Of a stretch of DNA of 64,000 bases, positions 24,945-39,954 are shown piece after piece; positions within the stretch are counted from its first letter, which is position 1; every line of letters begins with the position of its first letter. The DNA comes from Phocoena phocoena. Lineage: Eukaryota; Chordata; Mammalia; Artiodactyla; Phocoenidae. A program made the position numbers and the translations under genes. The stretch lies in contig NC_089234.1 of NCBI RefSeq assembly GCF_963924675.1, forward strand, positions 58,198,909 to 58,262,908, given 5' to 3'. The notes under the pieces are model-generated. The model did not search any database. It worked only from the letters and a program-made list of their open reading frames with translations, and had not been told where the DNA came from.

Positions 24945-25190
24945 GACCAAGTATACAGCCCACTGGTAAAGAGGTCTGGAGTCAGACTGTTTCATTAGAA
25001 TCTTGGCTTCACCACGCACCAGCTCTGAAAGTGACCTTGGACAAACTGCTTAGGCTTTGAGCCTCAGTTTTTCATCTATAAAATAAGGATAATAATCTAT
25101 GGCCCTCACAGTTATTATGATAAGGAGACAGTAAATGTAAGGCACCTGGAATAGTGCCAGCATTTTAACACTTAAGAAATGTTATTATTT
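24945..25190 (+). repeat. MIR element, nearly full length
   Basis: GGTCTGGAGTCAGACTGTTT, then CTCAGTTTTTCATCTATAAA, then 'gtaaggcacctggaatagtg'. Confidence 0.9.
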
Positions 25191-26463
25191 TTACCATTTT
25201 TATTTTCTTTTTTACAATTAAACTGTTCAACAAAGGTAACCAGAATAACAGCTTCTTGAAAGCCATTAGTTGGCTAATTGTGATTGAATGACTTCATCTC
25301 TGTACAGTGGCCATTTATACCATAAATGTCCTCCCACAATGTGAATTTTACAGACCTCTAGCACATCAAGAACAATGATAATCTGCCTTTCAAAGAAAGA
25401 GAACAAGTCCTAGCTACATGAAGCTACAGTACAACTAATCGACATATAGATCCAAGTTCAACAGCTGAAGCAAGAATAATCAAAAGCCAACAACCAGCAT
25501 ACATATATGGTTTTAGTATAAGAAACTCAAAGTATTTTCTACAGTACAAAAATGTTCCCATTGGTCTTTGACACTTTAGATTCCTTTGAAAATCTGATAA
25601 AAACTATAGACCCTGAACAAAGGAAAATGTGTGGATACAAACGACTGTTCTATTTCAGGGGGTTTGTTAGCCCACCTACCCCAAACTCATTCATGAACCC
25701 AGGTTAAAAATTTCTATTACATTGACCTAGAAAGTTTACAGGGTATTAAACTATTTATCCCTTGTAATCTCAAAGGGCAATATATTCTGATGTACTTTTT
25801 ATTACATTTTTCAAGGGAAAAGGCTATTGTAATATACAATAGAAACAGTACAATACATTCTGGCCAAATCGGCAATCTGATTTTCATTTATGTTTATTTG
25901 TCCTTTTTTAAAAATTAGATTATGATTACTCAACACAACTAATCCCCAAATTTCATCAAATAAAAATTCTAGGACATATTTTCTCAGCTTTCCTTGTTAT
26001 ATGATGATGCTAACTGGACAATTTAAAGATCAGCATCATAAAAAGAGCAGGAACAACTGCATGATAAGCAATAAATCACTCTGTTCTCAATTCTAGACAC
26101 TTTCAGACATGAGTCTTCCTTCAGACTAAAAATACTTCTGTATAGATGCTGTATGAAAAAAATATAAGGATGTCAAGAAATGATGGGCAAGGTTAAAGAG
26201 TAGGATAGGAAAGGGACTGTGGAAAATCTGTAGTTATTCCTCTATCACAAGTTGATACTCCCCTGGACCACAAAATTATTAAAACATGCTATTAAATTGC
26301 CTAAAGCTGCCTGAATTAGTCCATGCACCTGATAATTATAAAAGCTTAATATACCTTAGAGTAATTTATATATATTTAAAACAGATATCCAAAGCCATAA
26401 AGAAATGGCTCTATATTCCCTTAAGGAATTTCCTCATGGTGTAAGCTTTTATAAAAATATTTA
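25191..26463. other. Unclassified AT-rich intronic DNA
   Basis: No gene or repeat recognised. Confidence 0.4.
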
Positions 26464-26755
26464 GGGCTTCCCTGGTGGCGCACTGGTTAAGAATCCACCT
26501 GCCAATGCAGGGGACACGGGTTCAAGCCCTGGTCCGGGAAGATCCCACATGCCGCGGAGCAACTAAGCCCGTGCGCCACAACTACTGAAGCCCACATGCC
26601 TGGAGCCCACGCTCCAACACAAGAGAAGCCACCGCAAGGAGAAGCCTGCGCACCGCAACGAAGGGTAGCCCCCACTCGCCACAACTAGAGAAAGCCCGTG
26701 CGCAGCAACAAAGACCTAACGCAGCCAAAAATAAACAAATAAATTTAAAAATATA
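26464..26755 (+). repeat. CHR-type SINE, long form (first of a head-to-tail pair)
   Basis: Head GGGCTTCCCTGGTGGCGCAC. Tail GCAGCCAAAAATAAACAAAT. The second SINE starts about 8 bp after this tail. Confidence 0.95.
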
Positions 26756-26763
26756 TAATGAGG

Positions 26764-27112
26764 GACTTCCTTGGTGGCACAGTGGTTAAGGATCCACATG
26801 CCAATGCAGGGGACATGGGTTCGAGCCCTAGTCCGGGAAGATCTCACATGCCGCGGAGCAACTAAGCCCGTGCACCACAACTACTGAGTCTGTGCACTAG
26901 AGCCTGCGAGCCACAGCTACTGAGCCCACGAGCCACAACTACTGAAGCCCGCGTGCCTAGAGCCCATGCTCTGCAACAAGAGAAGCCACTGCAATGAGAA
27001 GCCTGCGCACCGCAAAGAAGAGCAGCCCCTGCTTGCTGCAACTAGAGAAAGCCCACGTGCAGAAAGACCCAATGCAGCCAAAAGTAAATAAATAAACAAA
27101 ACATACATATAA
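26764..27112 (+). repeat. CHR-type SINE, long form (second of the pair)
   Basis: Head GGACTTCCTTGGTGGCACAG. It ends in an A-rich tail that runs directly into a 5'-truncated L1. Confidence 0.94.
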
Positions 27113-27116
27113 AACA

Positions 27117-28310
27117 AAAATAAACAAATGGGACCTAATGAAACTTCAAAGCTTTTGCACAGCAAAGGAAACCATAAACAAGACAAAAAGACAACCCTCA
27201 GAATGGGAGAAAATATTTGCTAACGAAGCAACTGACAAAGGATTAATCTCCAAAATATACAAGCAGCTCATGCAGCTCAATATCAAAAAACAAACAACTC
27301 AATCCAAAAATGTGCAGAAGACCTAAATAGACATTTCTCCAAAGATATACAGATTGCCAACAAACACACGAAAGTATGCTCAACATCACTAATCATTAGA
27401 GAAATGCAAATCAAAACTACAATGAGGTATCACCTCACACCGGTCACAATGGCCATCATCAAAAAATCTACAAACAATAAATGCTGGAGAGGGTGTGGAG
27501 AAAAGGGAACCCTCTTACACTGTTGGTGGGAATGTGAATTGATACAGCCACTATGGAGAACAGTATGGAGGTTCCTTAAAAAACTAAAAATAGAACTACC
27601 ATATGACCAAGTACTGAACTACCAATCCCATTACTGGGTATATACCCTGAGAAAACCATAATTCAAAAAGAGCCATGGACCACAATGTTCATTACAGTTC
27701 TATTTACAATAGCCAGGACATGGAAGCAACCTAAGTGTCCACTGACAGGTGAATGGATAAAGAAGATGTGGCACATACAATGGAATATTACTCAGCCATA
27801 AAGAGAAACGAAATTGAATTATTTGTAGTGAGGTGGATGGACCTAGAGTCTGTCATACAGAGTGAAGTAAGTCAGAAAGAGAAAAACAAATACTGTATGC
27901 TAACACATATATATGGAATGTAAAAAAAAAAAAAAAAGGTTCTGAAGAACCTAGGGGTGGGACAAGAATAAAGACATAGACGTAGAGAATGGACTTGAGG
28001 ACATGGTGGGGGAAGGGTAAGCTGGGATGAAGTGAGAGAGTGGCATGGACATATATACACTACCAAATGTAAAATCGACAGCTAGTGGGAAGCAGCCACA
28101 TAGCACAGGGAGATCAGCTTGATGCTTTGTGACAACCTAGAGGGGTGGGATAGGGAGGGTGGGAGGGAGATGCAAGAGGGAGGAGATATGGGGATATACG
28201 TACATGTATAGCTGATTCACCTTGTTATAAAGCAGAAACTAACACACCACTGTAAAGCAATTATACTCCAATAAAGATGTTAAAAAATACATTTAAAAAA
28301 AAAGAAAAAG
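27117..28310 (+). repeat. 5'-truncated L1 with ORF2 C-terminal remnant and complete 3' end
   Basis: About 1.2 kb. It starts in ORF2 (AAATGGGACCTAATGAAACT). It keeps the Cys-rich C-terminal block as a frameshifted frame at 27404-27661 ([17 protein letters not shown]), then a cetartiodactyl-type 3' UTR ending 'ccaataaagatgttaaaaaa'. The frames are broken, so it cannot encode ORF2p. Confidence 0.93.
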
Positions 28311-30337
<2,027 letters not shown>

Positions 30338-31390
30338 CTTAAAGGATTAAAAAGGGGAGAAAGGCTCTTAATAATGAAACTTCTAAAAATAAATTAAAAG
30401 ACTCTTTAGTATTACCTTTTCAGATGCAAAATGACCACAGAAGTAATGACAGGCAGGTATTATGTAACAAAGCCAGAGCGACTATATTTGCCAAACAGAA
30501 ACTGGGTCACAGCCTGAGAAGGAATTTCTTTTAGGATTTTACACGTTATTTATATGAGTTATTCATGGGGCATTTAAGAGACCACATCTAAGCTATATAT
30601 TTAATGGATAACCTTTATTGAAATTAATAAAATTACATGACAGTGGTTCAAGATATATGTCTACTATAAACATAAAATCAACATCAAAGAATAAGTCTAT
30701 GATGCAAAAAATTTGATGGAAGTATATTAAACTTACTTCAAAAAATCTGAAACTTAAAAAAAAAGGCAGAGAGATTTTGTAGTGTTTTGTTTTTATATTG
30801 ATTCTATGCCTTTTGTATTAAATTATTTCTAAATATTTTAGACCTTTGTCACTATTGTAAGTGGAATATGCTACTAATATCCATTTCGTTCTGGTTATTG
30901 TTAACATAGAAAAGCTATTTCTTTAATGTTTGATTTGTATTTAGCCATCTTACCAAAATAGCTCATTAATTCTAGTAATTGTTTTTCTATACTTTCTTGG
31001 TTTTTCTAAGTATACAATTATATTGTTACTTCTCTTCCAATAATTATATTGATTGCTTTATGTTGTTGTCTTCCTCCCCTTGCTAAACCTCAAAAGAATG
31101 TCAACTATAATAGTTATTGTAGGCATTTCTGTCTTGTTCCTAAACTTAATGTAAAAAATGTAGAGTCACTATTTAGAATGATGTTTTTTCTTGTCTTACT
31201 GATCAGTACATTCAGCACACTGTTGAAGTGCAGTAGTGATCATGATTATTTTCATCCTTTATTGATTTTAAAGGAAATAGTGCTAACATTTCACCATTTA
31301 AAATGATGCTTGCTGAAAATTTTTGATGGATACTTTTGACCAAATTAAAGAAATTAATAAATTCATTTAATCATTTAAAAAAGAAAAAGA
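30338..31390 (-). other. KAT6B: KAT6B 5' intron, unclassified AT-rich DNA
   Basis: No repeat family recognised. T-rich between 30770 and 31300. Confidence 0.45.
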
Positions 31391-31522
31391 GGGAATTCCC
31401 TGGCAGTCCACTGGTTAGAACTCCGCACTTCCGCTGCATGGGGCAGGGTTGGGTTTGACCCCTAACCCTGGTTGGGGAACTAAGATGCTGCAAGATGCAC
31501 GGTGCAGCCAAAAAAAAAAAAG
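31391..31522 (+). repeat. Older tRNA-Glu SINE (~115 bp type)
   Basis: GGGAATTCCCTGGCAGTCCA head and TGCAGCCAAAA tail, with an expanded B-box region (GGGTTGGGTTTGACCCC). Same class as 1808-1925. Confidence 0.85.
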
Positions 31523-31979
31523 CAATGATCCTGATTCTTCTATTTCAGCTAAACATTCTATTTCCCAAGTCTCACAAGTAAGAAAATTTCCCATTGAGCC
31601 ATTTCTACAGAATCATGTTTTCCCATCCCTTTGAAGAGGGTTGGTGACATTCTCTAACCCACAGGTTGGAAAACTGAAACTAATGTAGCAACATAACCGG
31701 TCACCTTTTGAACAATGGAAAACTCCAGGTGCCTTACTACCCAGTTAGCTCATGAAACTGCTCAATTCGAACAAGGTTTGTACAAATCTGATACCAGGTA
31801 GGGAGTGATACTGCTCTCTGAGAACCTCCTGGTGTACACAAAAATCCCCTAGGTCTCCAATCTGGTATTGAGTACACCTGCCAAGAGCACCAGGCCAAAG
31901 CATCCTGGCCTGGGAGTTGGGTCATATCTGGGCTCTAACCTTGCTCTTCACAGATAATATCCACATCTTAACTCTTTTT
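31523..31979. other. Unclassified intronic DNA
   Basis: Nothing recognised. Confidence 0.35.
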
Positions 31980-32110
31980 TATAGTTTAAAGTTTACAGGG
32001 TGTGCTTGCGTATAACTTGTCATGTAATCTGCAGGATGACTGAAGGGGTAAACTGAGGCTCAGGGGAAGGTGGAACTCACTCAGGATAACAGTCAGTAGT
32101 AGACTCAAGG
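31980..32110 (+). repeat. MIR core fragment
   Basis: AAACTGAGGCTCAGGGGAAG, then CTCACTCAGGATAACAGTC. Confidence 0.7.
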
Positions 32111-32119
32111 CTCAAATGC

Positions 32120-32400
32120 CATTATTCTAAAGTCTAAGTCAGCGCCATCTTCACCTGAGCCATGACTGCCTGCTCTAGCTAGTTCCGCCTCTGCAATTAG
32201 ACTAATAGTATGCATGCCAGTCCTACCAATGTCTAACGGAGAAACCCTGGGAAAATGACTTAACATTTCCATCACTTTACCTGTAGGGAAATAACAGTAT
32301 ATCCCTCCCAGGATTGTTGAGAGAATTAAGTGAACATAGTATCTAATATTCAGTATATAGTAGCTATCATCACTTCCATCCAATACAATGTCTATACACT
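32120..32400 (+). repeat. MIR-like element, diverged
   Basis: CTGGGAAAATGACTTAACAT, then TTACCTGTAGGGAAATAACA, then CAGGATTGTTGAGAGAATTA follow the MIR 3' half. Confidence 0.7.
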
Positions 32401-32664
32401 CTGAAAAATGTCTCATAAAATATAAAATTAAAGTTATCTCTGGTTGTTTACTTATATTTAATGTACCTCAAAGGGGAAAATAATGTCTTTCCTCAAAACT
32501 TTAGCCAGATACACTGAAGAATTTAACATTTGCTCTCAAAGATTCTGTTGCTGAAAACAATTAGGCCATTGAACTATACTAGTTCAGTCAGCTTGAAAGA
32601 GGCAATTTAAAAAGGATTGTCCTTTTTGCAATCAGTAAGCTGTAGGTTCACTCCATTTTTCTCC

Positions 32665-33475
32665 CCTCAGATTTAGAAACTTGGGGCTAAAGGGACCTTT
32701 GAGGTTATCCAGTCCAACCTCTAGTTAAACAATAAAAGATCCCTTTTTCAATATCCCCAACAGATAGGCCATAAAGTCTCAAAATACTTCCAGTGATTAG
32801 GAATTTGTCACTTCTTAAGACAGCTCATGCCACTGTTGGACAGCTCTAACTGTAATATATTTCTTGCTCACAGGAGCCAAAATCTGCCTTCCCATAACTT
32901 CTACCCACTAGTCCTAGTTCCCCTGGAACAATCTCAAGAAATTCTTTAATTATGAGGAGCCTTCATATACTTGAAAACAAGTATCTTTTGAAAACTGCTA
33001 CAATCAAACCCCATTCTACCTCCACCTTGGACCACTCATATCCCAGTTCCTTAACATGCCCACATTATCACAGGTTTCCAAGCACCTCCTCCTCTTGGTC
33101 ACTCATTAGTTTGGCTAATGCCCATCTTAAAATCTGTCATTCCAGGCATTATCCAATTATAAATGCAACCCAAGGTAACATGAACTTCCTTACCAGGCCT
33201 GCCATACAACTGGCTCATGCCAAGCAGGCAGTCCAACTAAAAATCCCAGATATTCTTTCAAAAATTCTGTCAAGCCGAGTCTTTTCATTCTCTTCCTTAT
33301 GCAAATTTAAATGCTGGGATTTTAAAATTTTATCACAGTTCAAGTACATCTTGTTGGTTTGAGTCTGTCTTCCAACCTGTTAAAAATTGTTTTGAATCTT
33401 GATTCTGTCATCTATGTCATCTGCAAATCTAATAAGCACTCCCCTTTGTGTCATTATATAAATTATTGACTGTTA
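32665..33475 (-). repeat. CR1/L3-type LINE fossil, ~0.8 kb
   Basis: The plus strand shows the complement of a CR1 3' region: TTATCCAGTCCAACCTCTAG, TACTTCCAGTGATTAGGAAT, 'aacttctacccactagtcct', 'gattctgtcatctatgtcat' and CATCTGCAAATCTAATAAGC. Order and spacing match a long CR1/L3 segment. It is ancient and much diverged. Confidence 0.75.
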
Positions 33476-36239
33476 GACTTGGAACAAGGTGTATTTAGGA
33501 ATGAAATCATTGGCTTTGATAGTGCAACCACTTTCACGATAGAACACAGGAATCACTCTGCTTTAGTAAGTTTAAAACAGGAAGCTGATCTTTCCAAGGT
33601 AAAATAGTTTGGGGCAAAATTTCATTAGAAGACATTTCACCATGTCCAAATAATTATTTCATCTTTCATCATTTATTCAGGATGAATCAACTAATTTAAT
33701 TTGATTGCACAAAATACAACTGCAGGAAGCAGGATAAGAGGTCACAGAAAAGTATCCAATATTGCAAAGTTACTTTCAGGCATTTTGGTTACACAAGCAA
33801 ACGAACATACATTAAAACAAAACACATTTCATAACTAATAAACACTTAAAATATACCTTCATGACAAGCTATTACCACAATCTTAACCACAGTTAAAAGA
33901 ATTGTTCATCTCCATTACCAACACATTTCAACAAGACTGACATTTTATATCTTAAAAATATAATAAAACAAGGGAAAATACCAGAATTGGAACTCCAAGT
34001 GTTTTAACAGTCCATGACAAAAAAGAAGATTGTCCAGATCTTCAGGCAAATCTGCCAAAAGAAAAAAATGTAAATGTTAATTTGGGCATGAGGACATCCC
34101 TAAAATTCAGCAACCATCTATGGATCGCCACAACTATTCAATCCAAACAGCTGCAGTGAATTTACTGGTATACTATGTTTGGTGGTATGTTAGCTCTTTC
34201 ATACCACTAAAGGGTATTTAAGAACATGGAATTCAGGACAGGACATGAAGCCCCACAGCGAGTGCCTAAAGAAGTAAACTTTCACTCTTCTTTAAGGCCA
34301 GACCTGTTCTCCGAATTTTAAAAAATCAGGTTTGTGATGGAGTCTAAAAAAGAATTCCATCATTTAAAAAAAATAAAATAAAAAATCCCACTATTACTCA
34401 AATAGCCAGGCAGGTATAACATTTTGTCTAGAGGGAAAAAAAAGTCGAACATTGTTTAAAGATCAATATTAACTTTCCCAGGCAACATTCACTATTTGTC
34501 CCAAAGGTCACCTGGCATCTAGGTACTGATTGAACTATCAAGATATGGCCAATAACTGCACCTAAGAGAAGGATGCACCATTTTCCACAATAGTAAGTAC
34601 GTGCTTGTACAGGTCACATTTCAGGGCAGTAGTGATCATTTTTACTTCAAAGGCAAAAAATAAATGTAAAACAACACTGTGAATAGCTGCAGTTTGATAG
34701 TGTACAAAACAACCAAGCAACCTTGGATCCCCTTTCTCCCTTCCCGCAGCCACAGACACACACCCCACTCCTCAATTTAATATCAAAATTAGCTCTCATC
34801 TGACACCAACCAACAGTTAACTAGGCAGAAACAGATGTAACTCAGCAGCTCTCTGCTACAAGCCGAATCAGTGTTAAAAACATACACACACACAGAGCTA
34901 GGAGAGGAACAAAATCAGAAGTCTCTTATCTGCAGCCAATTCTCAACTAAACACATGTATATTATCCACTTTGTATATTATCCACTGCAAATTTTTTAAT
35001 CTTAGGCTGGTTTGTTTCTAACATCCCACTGGCCCCACTGTAAATTGGTATATGCTAAGAGAATAGATTGAAAACCAATTTAATTTTAGTCTAAGCAGTA
35101 TCTAACTAGAAAGACAAATCTAAGGAAAAATATGCATAATTCATTCAAAAGGCAAATAGAAATGTTTCTGATTCAGAATTATCCATACCACTTCTCTTTT
35201 CCAGAGGCCTAGGATTTGTTTCATATGTAGACAGCATATTCTATTACAAGTACAACCATAAAAACCATTATTCTCTTTTCATTTTTTTCTATAAAAACTT
35301 GAAAGTTGGACTAAAAGCCTATCAAAATGAGAATAAGTCATTCCAAATTAATTCTGGGGACTCATGCTACATCAAAATTAAATTATTCCATTTTCTAAGG
35401 TTTTGAATCATTTTATTTTTAACTACAAAATAACATCAGTAAATTATATGGTTGTATCATACAGTCTTATAGTAAAACACTATTTACATCACTCATTACA
35501 CACTATTCTAAACAGATCTAGAGAAATGCTTAGTCCAACACTGAGCTTTTGGCTTCATTAGTATTATATAAATATCAACACTATTCATAAATACACATGT
35601 CAGCAATAAGAAGAGTCAAAATACCCTGGATCATAAATAATATGTGAAGCCTCCTCTAAGCTTTTGCTAATGTGTGTTGTTTCAAAATCAATGTCATAAC
35701 ACTCAAGTCATGAGATTGTGGATGAGCCAAAAACAGTGGTAGAAAAAAATAAAGATTAATAGTAGAGTTTACTCTTTTGTCATCCTGAGTTTCGCTTGCT
35801 AACAGTTACTTTTAGCTCTCTCACTTTTATAGGCTCCTGGATTTTTTCACAGCCTGCTATGTAATTGAGTGAGGATCCACAAATCTTAACAATATCTTCT
35901 GAAACAGAACATACACTGCTTAAGGGAAGGGACCTTAACTCTGCTTCTGTAACCACCCAACACAGAGCATTAGCACAGCTGCTCCAAACAGCATCCTCGG
36001 TGAACAAATATCTGCTGTCTGACAACAATCAGATACATCCATACGGTGATACTGGCTAACTTTCAAGTCCTGGATGCATCTATTTCCCTTAAAATTAATG
36101 CTCAAGGCCCAAAACATGTGAATTGGGAGGTGAGGTTATAAATACTAATCAAAGAACAACCAACAAATATTTAGTGAGATGTTGTTCTGTGAGTACAGCC
36201 CTATGGTAGATACTGTGGGTATAAGAAGCGATTAAGCAC
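33476..36239 (-). other. KAT6B: KAT6B 5' intron, long unclassified stretch
   Basis: About 2.7 kb of AT-rich DNA without recognisable young repeats. The non-coding exon 2 of KAT6B should lie somewhere in 30.3-44.1 kb. This repeat-poor part is one place to look, but I see no decisive splice-site pair. Confidence 0.4.
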
Positions 36240-36794
36240 CATTTGGTGGTTCCTCAAAAAGTTAAACATAAAATTACTGTATGACCCCACAATTCTACTT
36301 CTAGGTATATACCCCCAAAGAACTGAAAACAGGTACTCAAATAAGTACACGTACACTCATGTTCATGACAGCACTATTCACGATAGCCAAAAAGTGGAAA
36401 AAGGCCAATGTCCATAAACCGATGAATGGATGAAGAAAATGTGACATATCCATACATTGGAATATTATTCAGTGATAATAAGAAATGAAGCAGTGATACA
36501 TGCTACAACATGGATGAACCTCAAAAATACGTTGTGAAAGAAGCCAGACACAAAAGGTTACGTACCATAATAATCCCATTTATAGGAAACATCCAGAACA
36601 GATAAAGCTATAAACAGAAGATAGATTGGTGGGGCCTAGGCAGGGATAGGGGAAGTGGTTAGGAAAAAACTGCTTAATGGGTAAGGGATTTTATTTTGGA
36701 ATGATGACAATGTTTGGAAACTACACAGAGGTGGTGGTCACACAACACTGTGAATATACTAAATGTCACTGAATTGTTCACTTTAAAATGGTTA
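36240..36794 (+). repeat. L1M 3' end, first part (split by a SINE)
   Basis: Blocks 'ccacaattctacttctaggt', 'tacattggaatattattcag' and 'aatgtcactgaattgttcac' are the L1M ORF2 end and 3' UTR. The element resumes at 37148. Confidence 0.88.
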
Positions 36795-36799
36795 GTTTT

Positions 36800-37147
36800 G
36801 GGCTTCCCTGGTGGTGCAGTGGTTAAGAATCTGCCTGCCAATGCAGGGGACACAGGCTCAAGCCCTGGTCCGGGAAGATCCCACATGCCACGGAGCAACT
36901 AAGGCTGTGCGCCACAACTACTGAGCCTGCAAGCCACAACTACTGAGCCCATGCACCACAACTACTGAAGCCTGCACACCTAGAGACCAAGCTCCGCAAC
37001 AAGAGAAGCCACCATAATGAGAAGCCCGCGCAGAGCAACGAAGAGTAGCCCCCTCTTGCTGCAAGTAGAGAAAGCCCACATGCAGCAACGAAGACACAAT
37101 GCAGCCAAAAATAAATAAATAAATTTATAAAAATAAATAAATAAAAT
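36800..37147 (+). repeat. CHR-type SINE, long form, inserted in an L1M 3' UTR
   Basis: TSD AAAATGGTTA at 36785-36794 and 37148-37157. The tail is an (AAAT)n-rich tract from about 37108. Confidence 0.95.
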
Positions 37148-37205
37148 AAAATGGTTAATTCTATGTTATGTGAATTTCACCCCAAATTATTTTTTTAAAA
37201 AAGAA
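37148..37205 (+). repeat. L1M 3' end, second part
   Basis: Continues as 'attctatgttatgtgaattt' then CACCCC and an A-rich end, completing the 3' UTR interrupted at 36794. Confidence 0.85.
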
Positions 37206-37214
37206 ATAAAGCAC

Positions 37215-37365
37215 TAAACTATAATAATAGCAACCATTGTCCAACACCTACTGTAGACCAGGCACTTTACATAGATTATCAGTAAACCTTAAAATAACCC
37301 TGTAAGGTAGCATTGTTGCCCGCATTTTGCAAAAGAAAAACTGATTCCTGAAGGTCAAGACCTCA
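37215..37365 (+). repeat. MIR core fragment
   Basis: AACACCTACTGTAGACCAGG, 'cactttacatagattatcag', then a degenerate CATTTTGCAAAAGAAAAACT. Confidence 0.85.
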
Positions 37366-37719
37366 GACCACTAAGTCATGAAAGATTTTAATTCAGATGC
37401 TAAAACCTAAACACTTTCCTGTCTCTCCACTGGTTTTCAAACTAGGCTCCTTGGATCTCTTGTGAGAAAGTGCCTTGGGTATGGGCACCACCTGCAGGTG
37501 CCCTTGTGGGTTAAACACTAGGGCCACCATAATCCTTTGCACCAAACAAAGATCTCTACCTTAACTATTCTATGTATAATGGGCTTCTCCATAAGATTCA
37601 CTTAAAAGAAAGGGTTCCGCTGAATACAGAATGAAAAATGTCTGAAAACAACTGTGACTATTCCTTGTTGAGTGTAGATGGATAGAACATCCCTTGGACG
37701 GAGAGGACTTAAACTGACC
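37366..37719. other. Unclassified intronic DNA
   Basis: Nothing recognised. Confidence 0.35.
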
Positions 37720-38395
37720 TTGAAAGACAAGGCAGAACTTGGACAATTGCCTGGCCTCTCCACCCCAATTCAAATCCTTTGTGGCCCAGTGCAAACAGAC
37801 ACCTTCTCAGAAGCCCTACACCACTTTGCCTAACAGGAAGCTTTTAGCTTTCTTATTATTTGGCATTCATTTTCCACTTTGTATTTTGCTTACTCATACA
37901 CGGACCTCATCTCCCCTACTAGACTGTACAATTCTTCTGTGTGTGTGTGTGTGTGTGTTTTTAAGAAATGGCTTTTATTTATTTATTTTTGGCTGTGTTG
38001 GGTCCCCGTTTCCGCGGCAGGGCTTTCTCTAGCTGCGGCGAGTGGGGGCCACCCTTCATCGCGGTGCACGGGCCTCTCACTATCGCGGCCTCTCTTGTTG
38101 CGGAGCACAGGCTCCAGACGTGCAGGCTCAGTAGTTGTGGCTCACAGGCTCAGCTGCTCCACGGCACGTGGGATCCTCCCAGACCAGAGCTCGAACCCGT
38201 GTCCCCTGCATTGGCAGGCAGACTCTCAAACACTGCGCCACCAGGGAAGCCCTAGACTGTACAATTCTTAAGAAGAGGACTCATGTTTGATTCATCTTGG
38301 CGTGCCCCAAGACTTCCCAGGACCACAACTTAACATAAGAGGGGCTCAATGCCTATTTGTTAAATGAATGCATCAGTAAATGAATGAAGGGAATC
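37720..38395 (+). repeat. L2 LINE 3' end, split by a SINE
   Basis: The left part (37720-37936) and right part (38270-38395) join as an L2 3' end. It terminates in GGGGCTCAATGCCTATTTGT then TAAATGAATGCA. Confidence 0.7.
37937..38251 (-). repeat. CHR-type SINE intermediate between long and short forms, with 18-bp TSD
   Basis: A perfect TSD CTAGACTGTACAATTCTT lies at 37919-37936 and 38252-38269. The head and middle follow the short form (GTTTGAGAGTC..., AGTGAGAGGCCCG on the minus strand), but it continues into the long-form 3' part (GCAGCTAGAGAAAGCCC, CAGCCAAAAATAAATA). The tail ends in a (CA)n run at 37938-37958. Confidence 0.95.
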
Positions 38396-39954
38396 TAGGA
38401 GAAGGCACAGAGCTAAGAATGAGCTGTCAGACTAAAGGGATACCTAATCCACGTGCATGCCTGGAGTGGGGATGTGTTGAAGAGGAATAAGAAATAAAGC
38501 TGGCTGTGACAAAAGCCAGGCTGAGGCGTGTGAACATGACAGATGAAGTAACAGAAAGCCACTGCAGGAGTAGTGACACAATAAGGTATAGTGGAGTGCA
38601 AGCACACACACACATGCACGCACACACAAATCTGTTGAACGTTTGAATAATTCTGGCAATGGTATCCATCCAGTATAGGCTGGAGGGAAGTATGACTGAA
38701 GGAACAAACAAAAGCAACCAGTATTTCCTCTCTCCACATTATCAATCGTGTTCAACTTATATTTATGAGCCTAACTCAGCAGCAAGCCCAGAGTAGGCAC
38801 TCCATAAATGTTAGCTGAATTGAATATTTAATTCCCCATCTTTTTATAATAATACTAAGTTCTTTCTCACTACTCATTAACATAGAGAGTTTTCAATTCA
38901 TAAGCTAATAATGTTTTCCAAGGATTTCTAAGAGGCTAAATCACCATGAAAATTATCATTTCAACTAATACATATTAGATTAATTGGAAGTTTAATTTTT
39001 CATGTCATGCGCTCCTAGTTGACAATATCCTTGTTATGTCATTAAACTATAATTGTGTAAATCTGCTTCAACAAACAATAACTGAACCATCAATAAACTA
39101 TTATGGCTTCCATAATCCCTAGCAAAGATTAATTTCAATATCATCATCATAAATTAGTAGAGACATGTCCCAAATCTCCTGGTGAAGCCCATGAATTACG
39201 TTTGCATAGTCATCCCTGCATTTAAGTGCTCAAGAGTTTCAGTCTCTAAACTTTAATCACACTGTTAGGAACCTCACAGGAAATTTGATCCCTTGTAAAA
39301 CAGAGGATTTTAGAGACAAGATGAAAAGTCATGTGAAGTCGTCAGGCCTTTGGAGCCAGGGTACACTGATTAGTAATGATGATATTATAACTAAGCACTT
39401 TCACTTAAGAAATAATCAACTAAATTTAGAGTATCTTTTTTGGCATTTAAAAATTGCTATTCAATCCTAGTTTTCTTCCAAATCTCAGATGAGCTTTAGC
39501 TGGGTTTTAATGACAAAGACTGAGAATGACATATTAAGAAAAAAATCTGACATCTGAATTTTTTAAAGATTATTTTGAAAATACACATCATTTCAGAATT
39601 CTGCATTAACTTTATCACAGATGTCTTCAAACAGGATATCCAGTGAAGCCTTAAAACACATTAGGGTTGCCCTCTGAGAATCTCAAGAAAATTACAGATC
39701 TATTTTTTAAGAGGAACACATGTACATACAGACATTTGCATACAATTTCAAGGGCTTACAGAACCTCTATTGCCCATCCAAGGACCTCTTAAGGTCCACG
39801 CACTACTCTACCTATTTTAACATACACAGAGAAGTCAACAGTTTTATCCGGTTTCACAATAATTATCTCTATGAGTGCTTAAAGTAGCACATATTACATT
39901 AAAAGAAAGTTATTCTCATCGGTTTTGGATCTTATCAAACAGGCTTGTGTTAAC
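38396..39954. other. Unclassified intronic DNA
   Basis: A short MIR-like end at about 38755-38825 and a CA run near 38604-38628. Otherwise nothing recognised. Confidence 0.4.

Noticed and set aside
27404..27661. Functional L1 ORF2
   Set aside because: Only the last part of ORF2 is present and it is frameshifted. Listed as a retroelement remnant.
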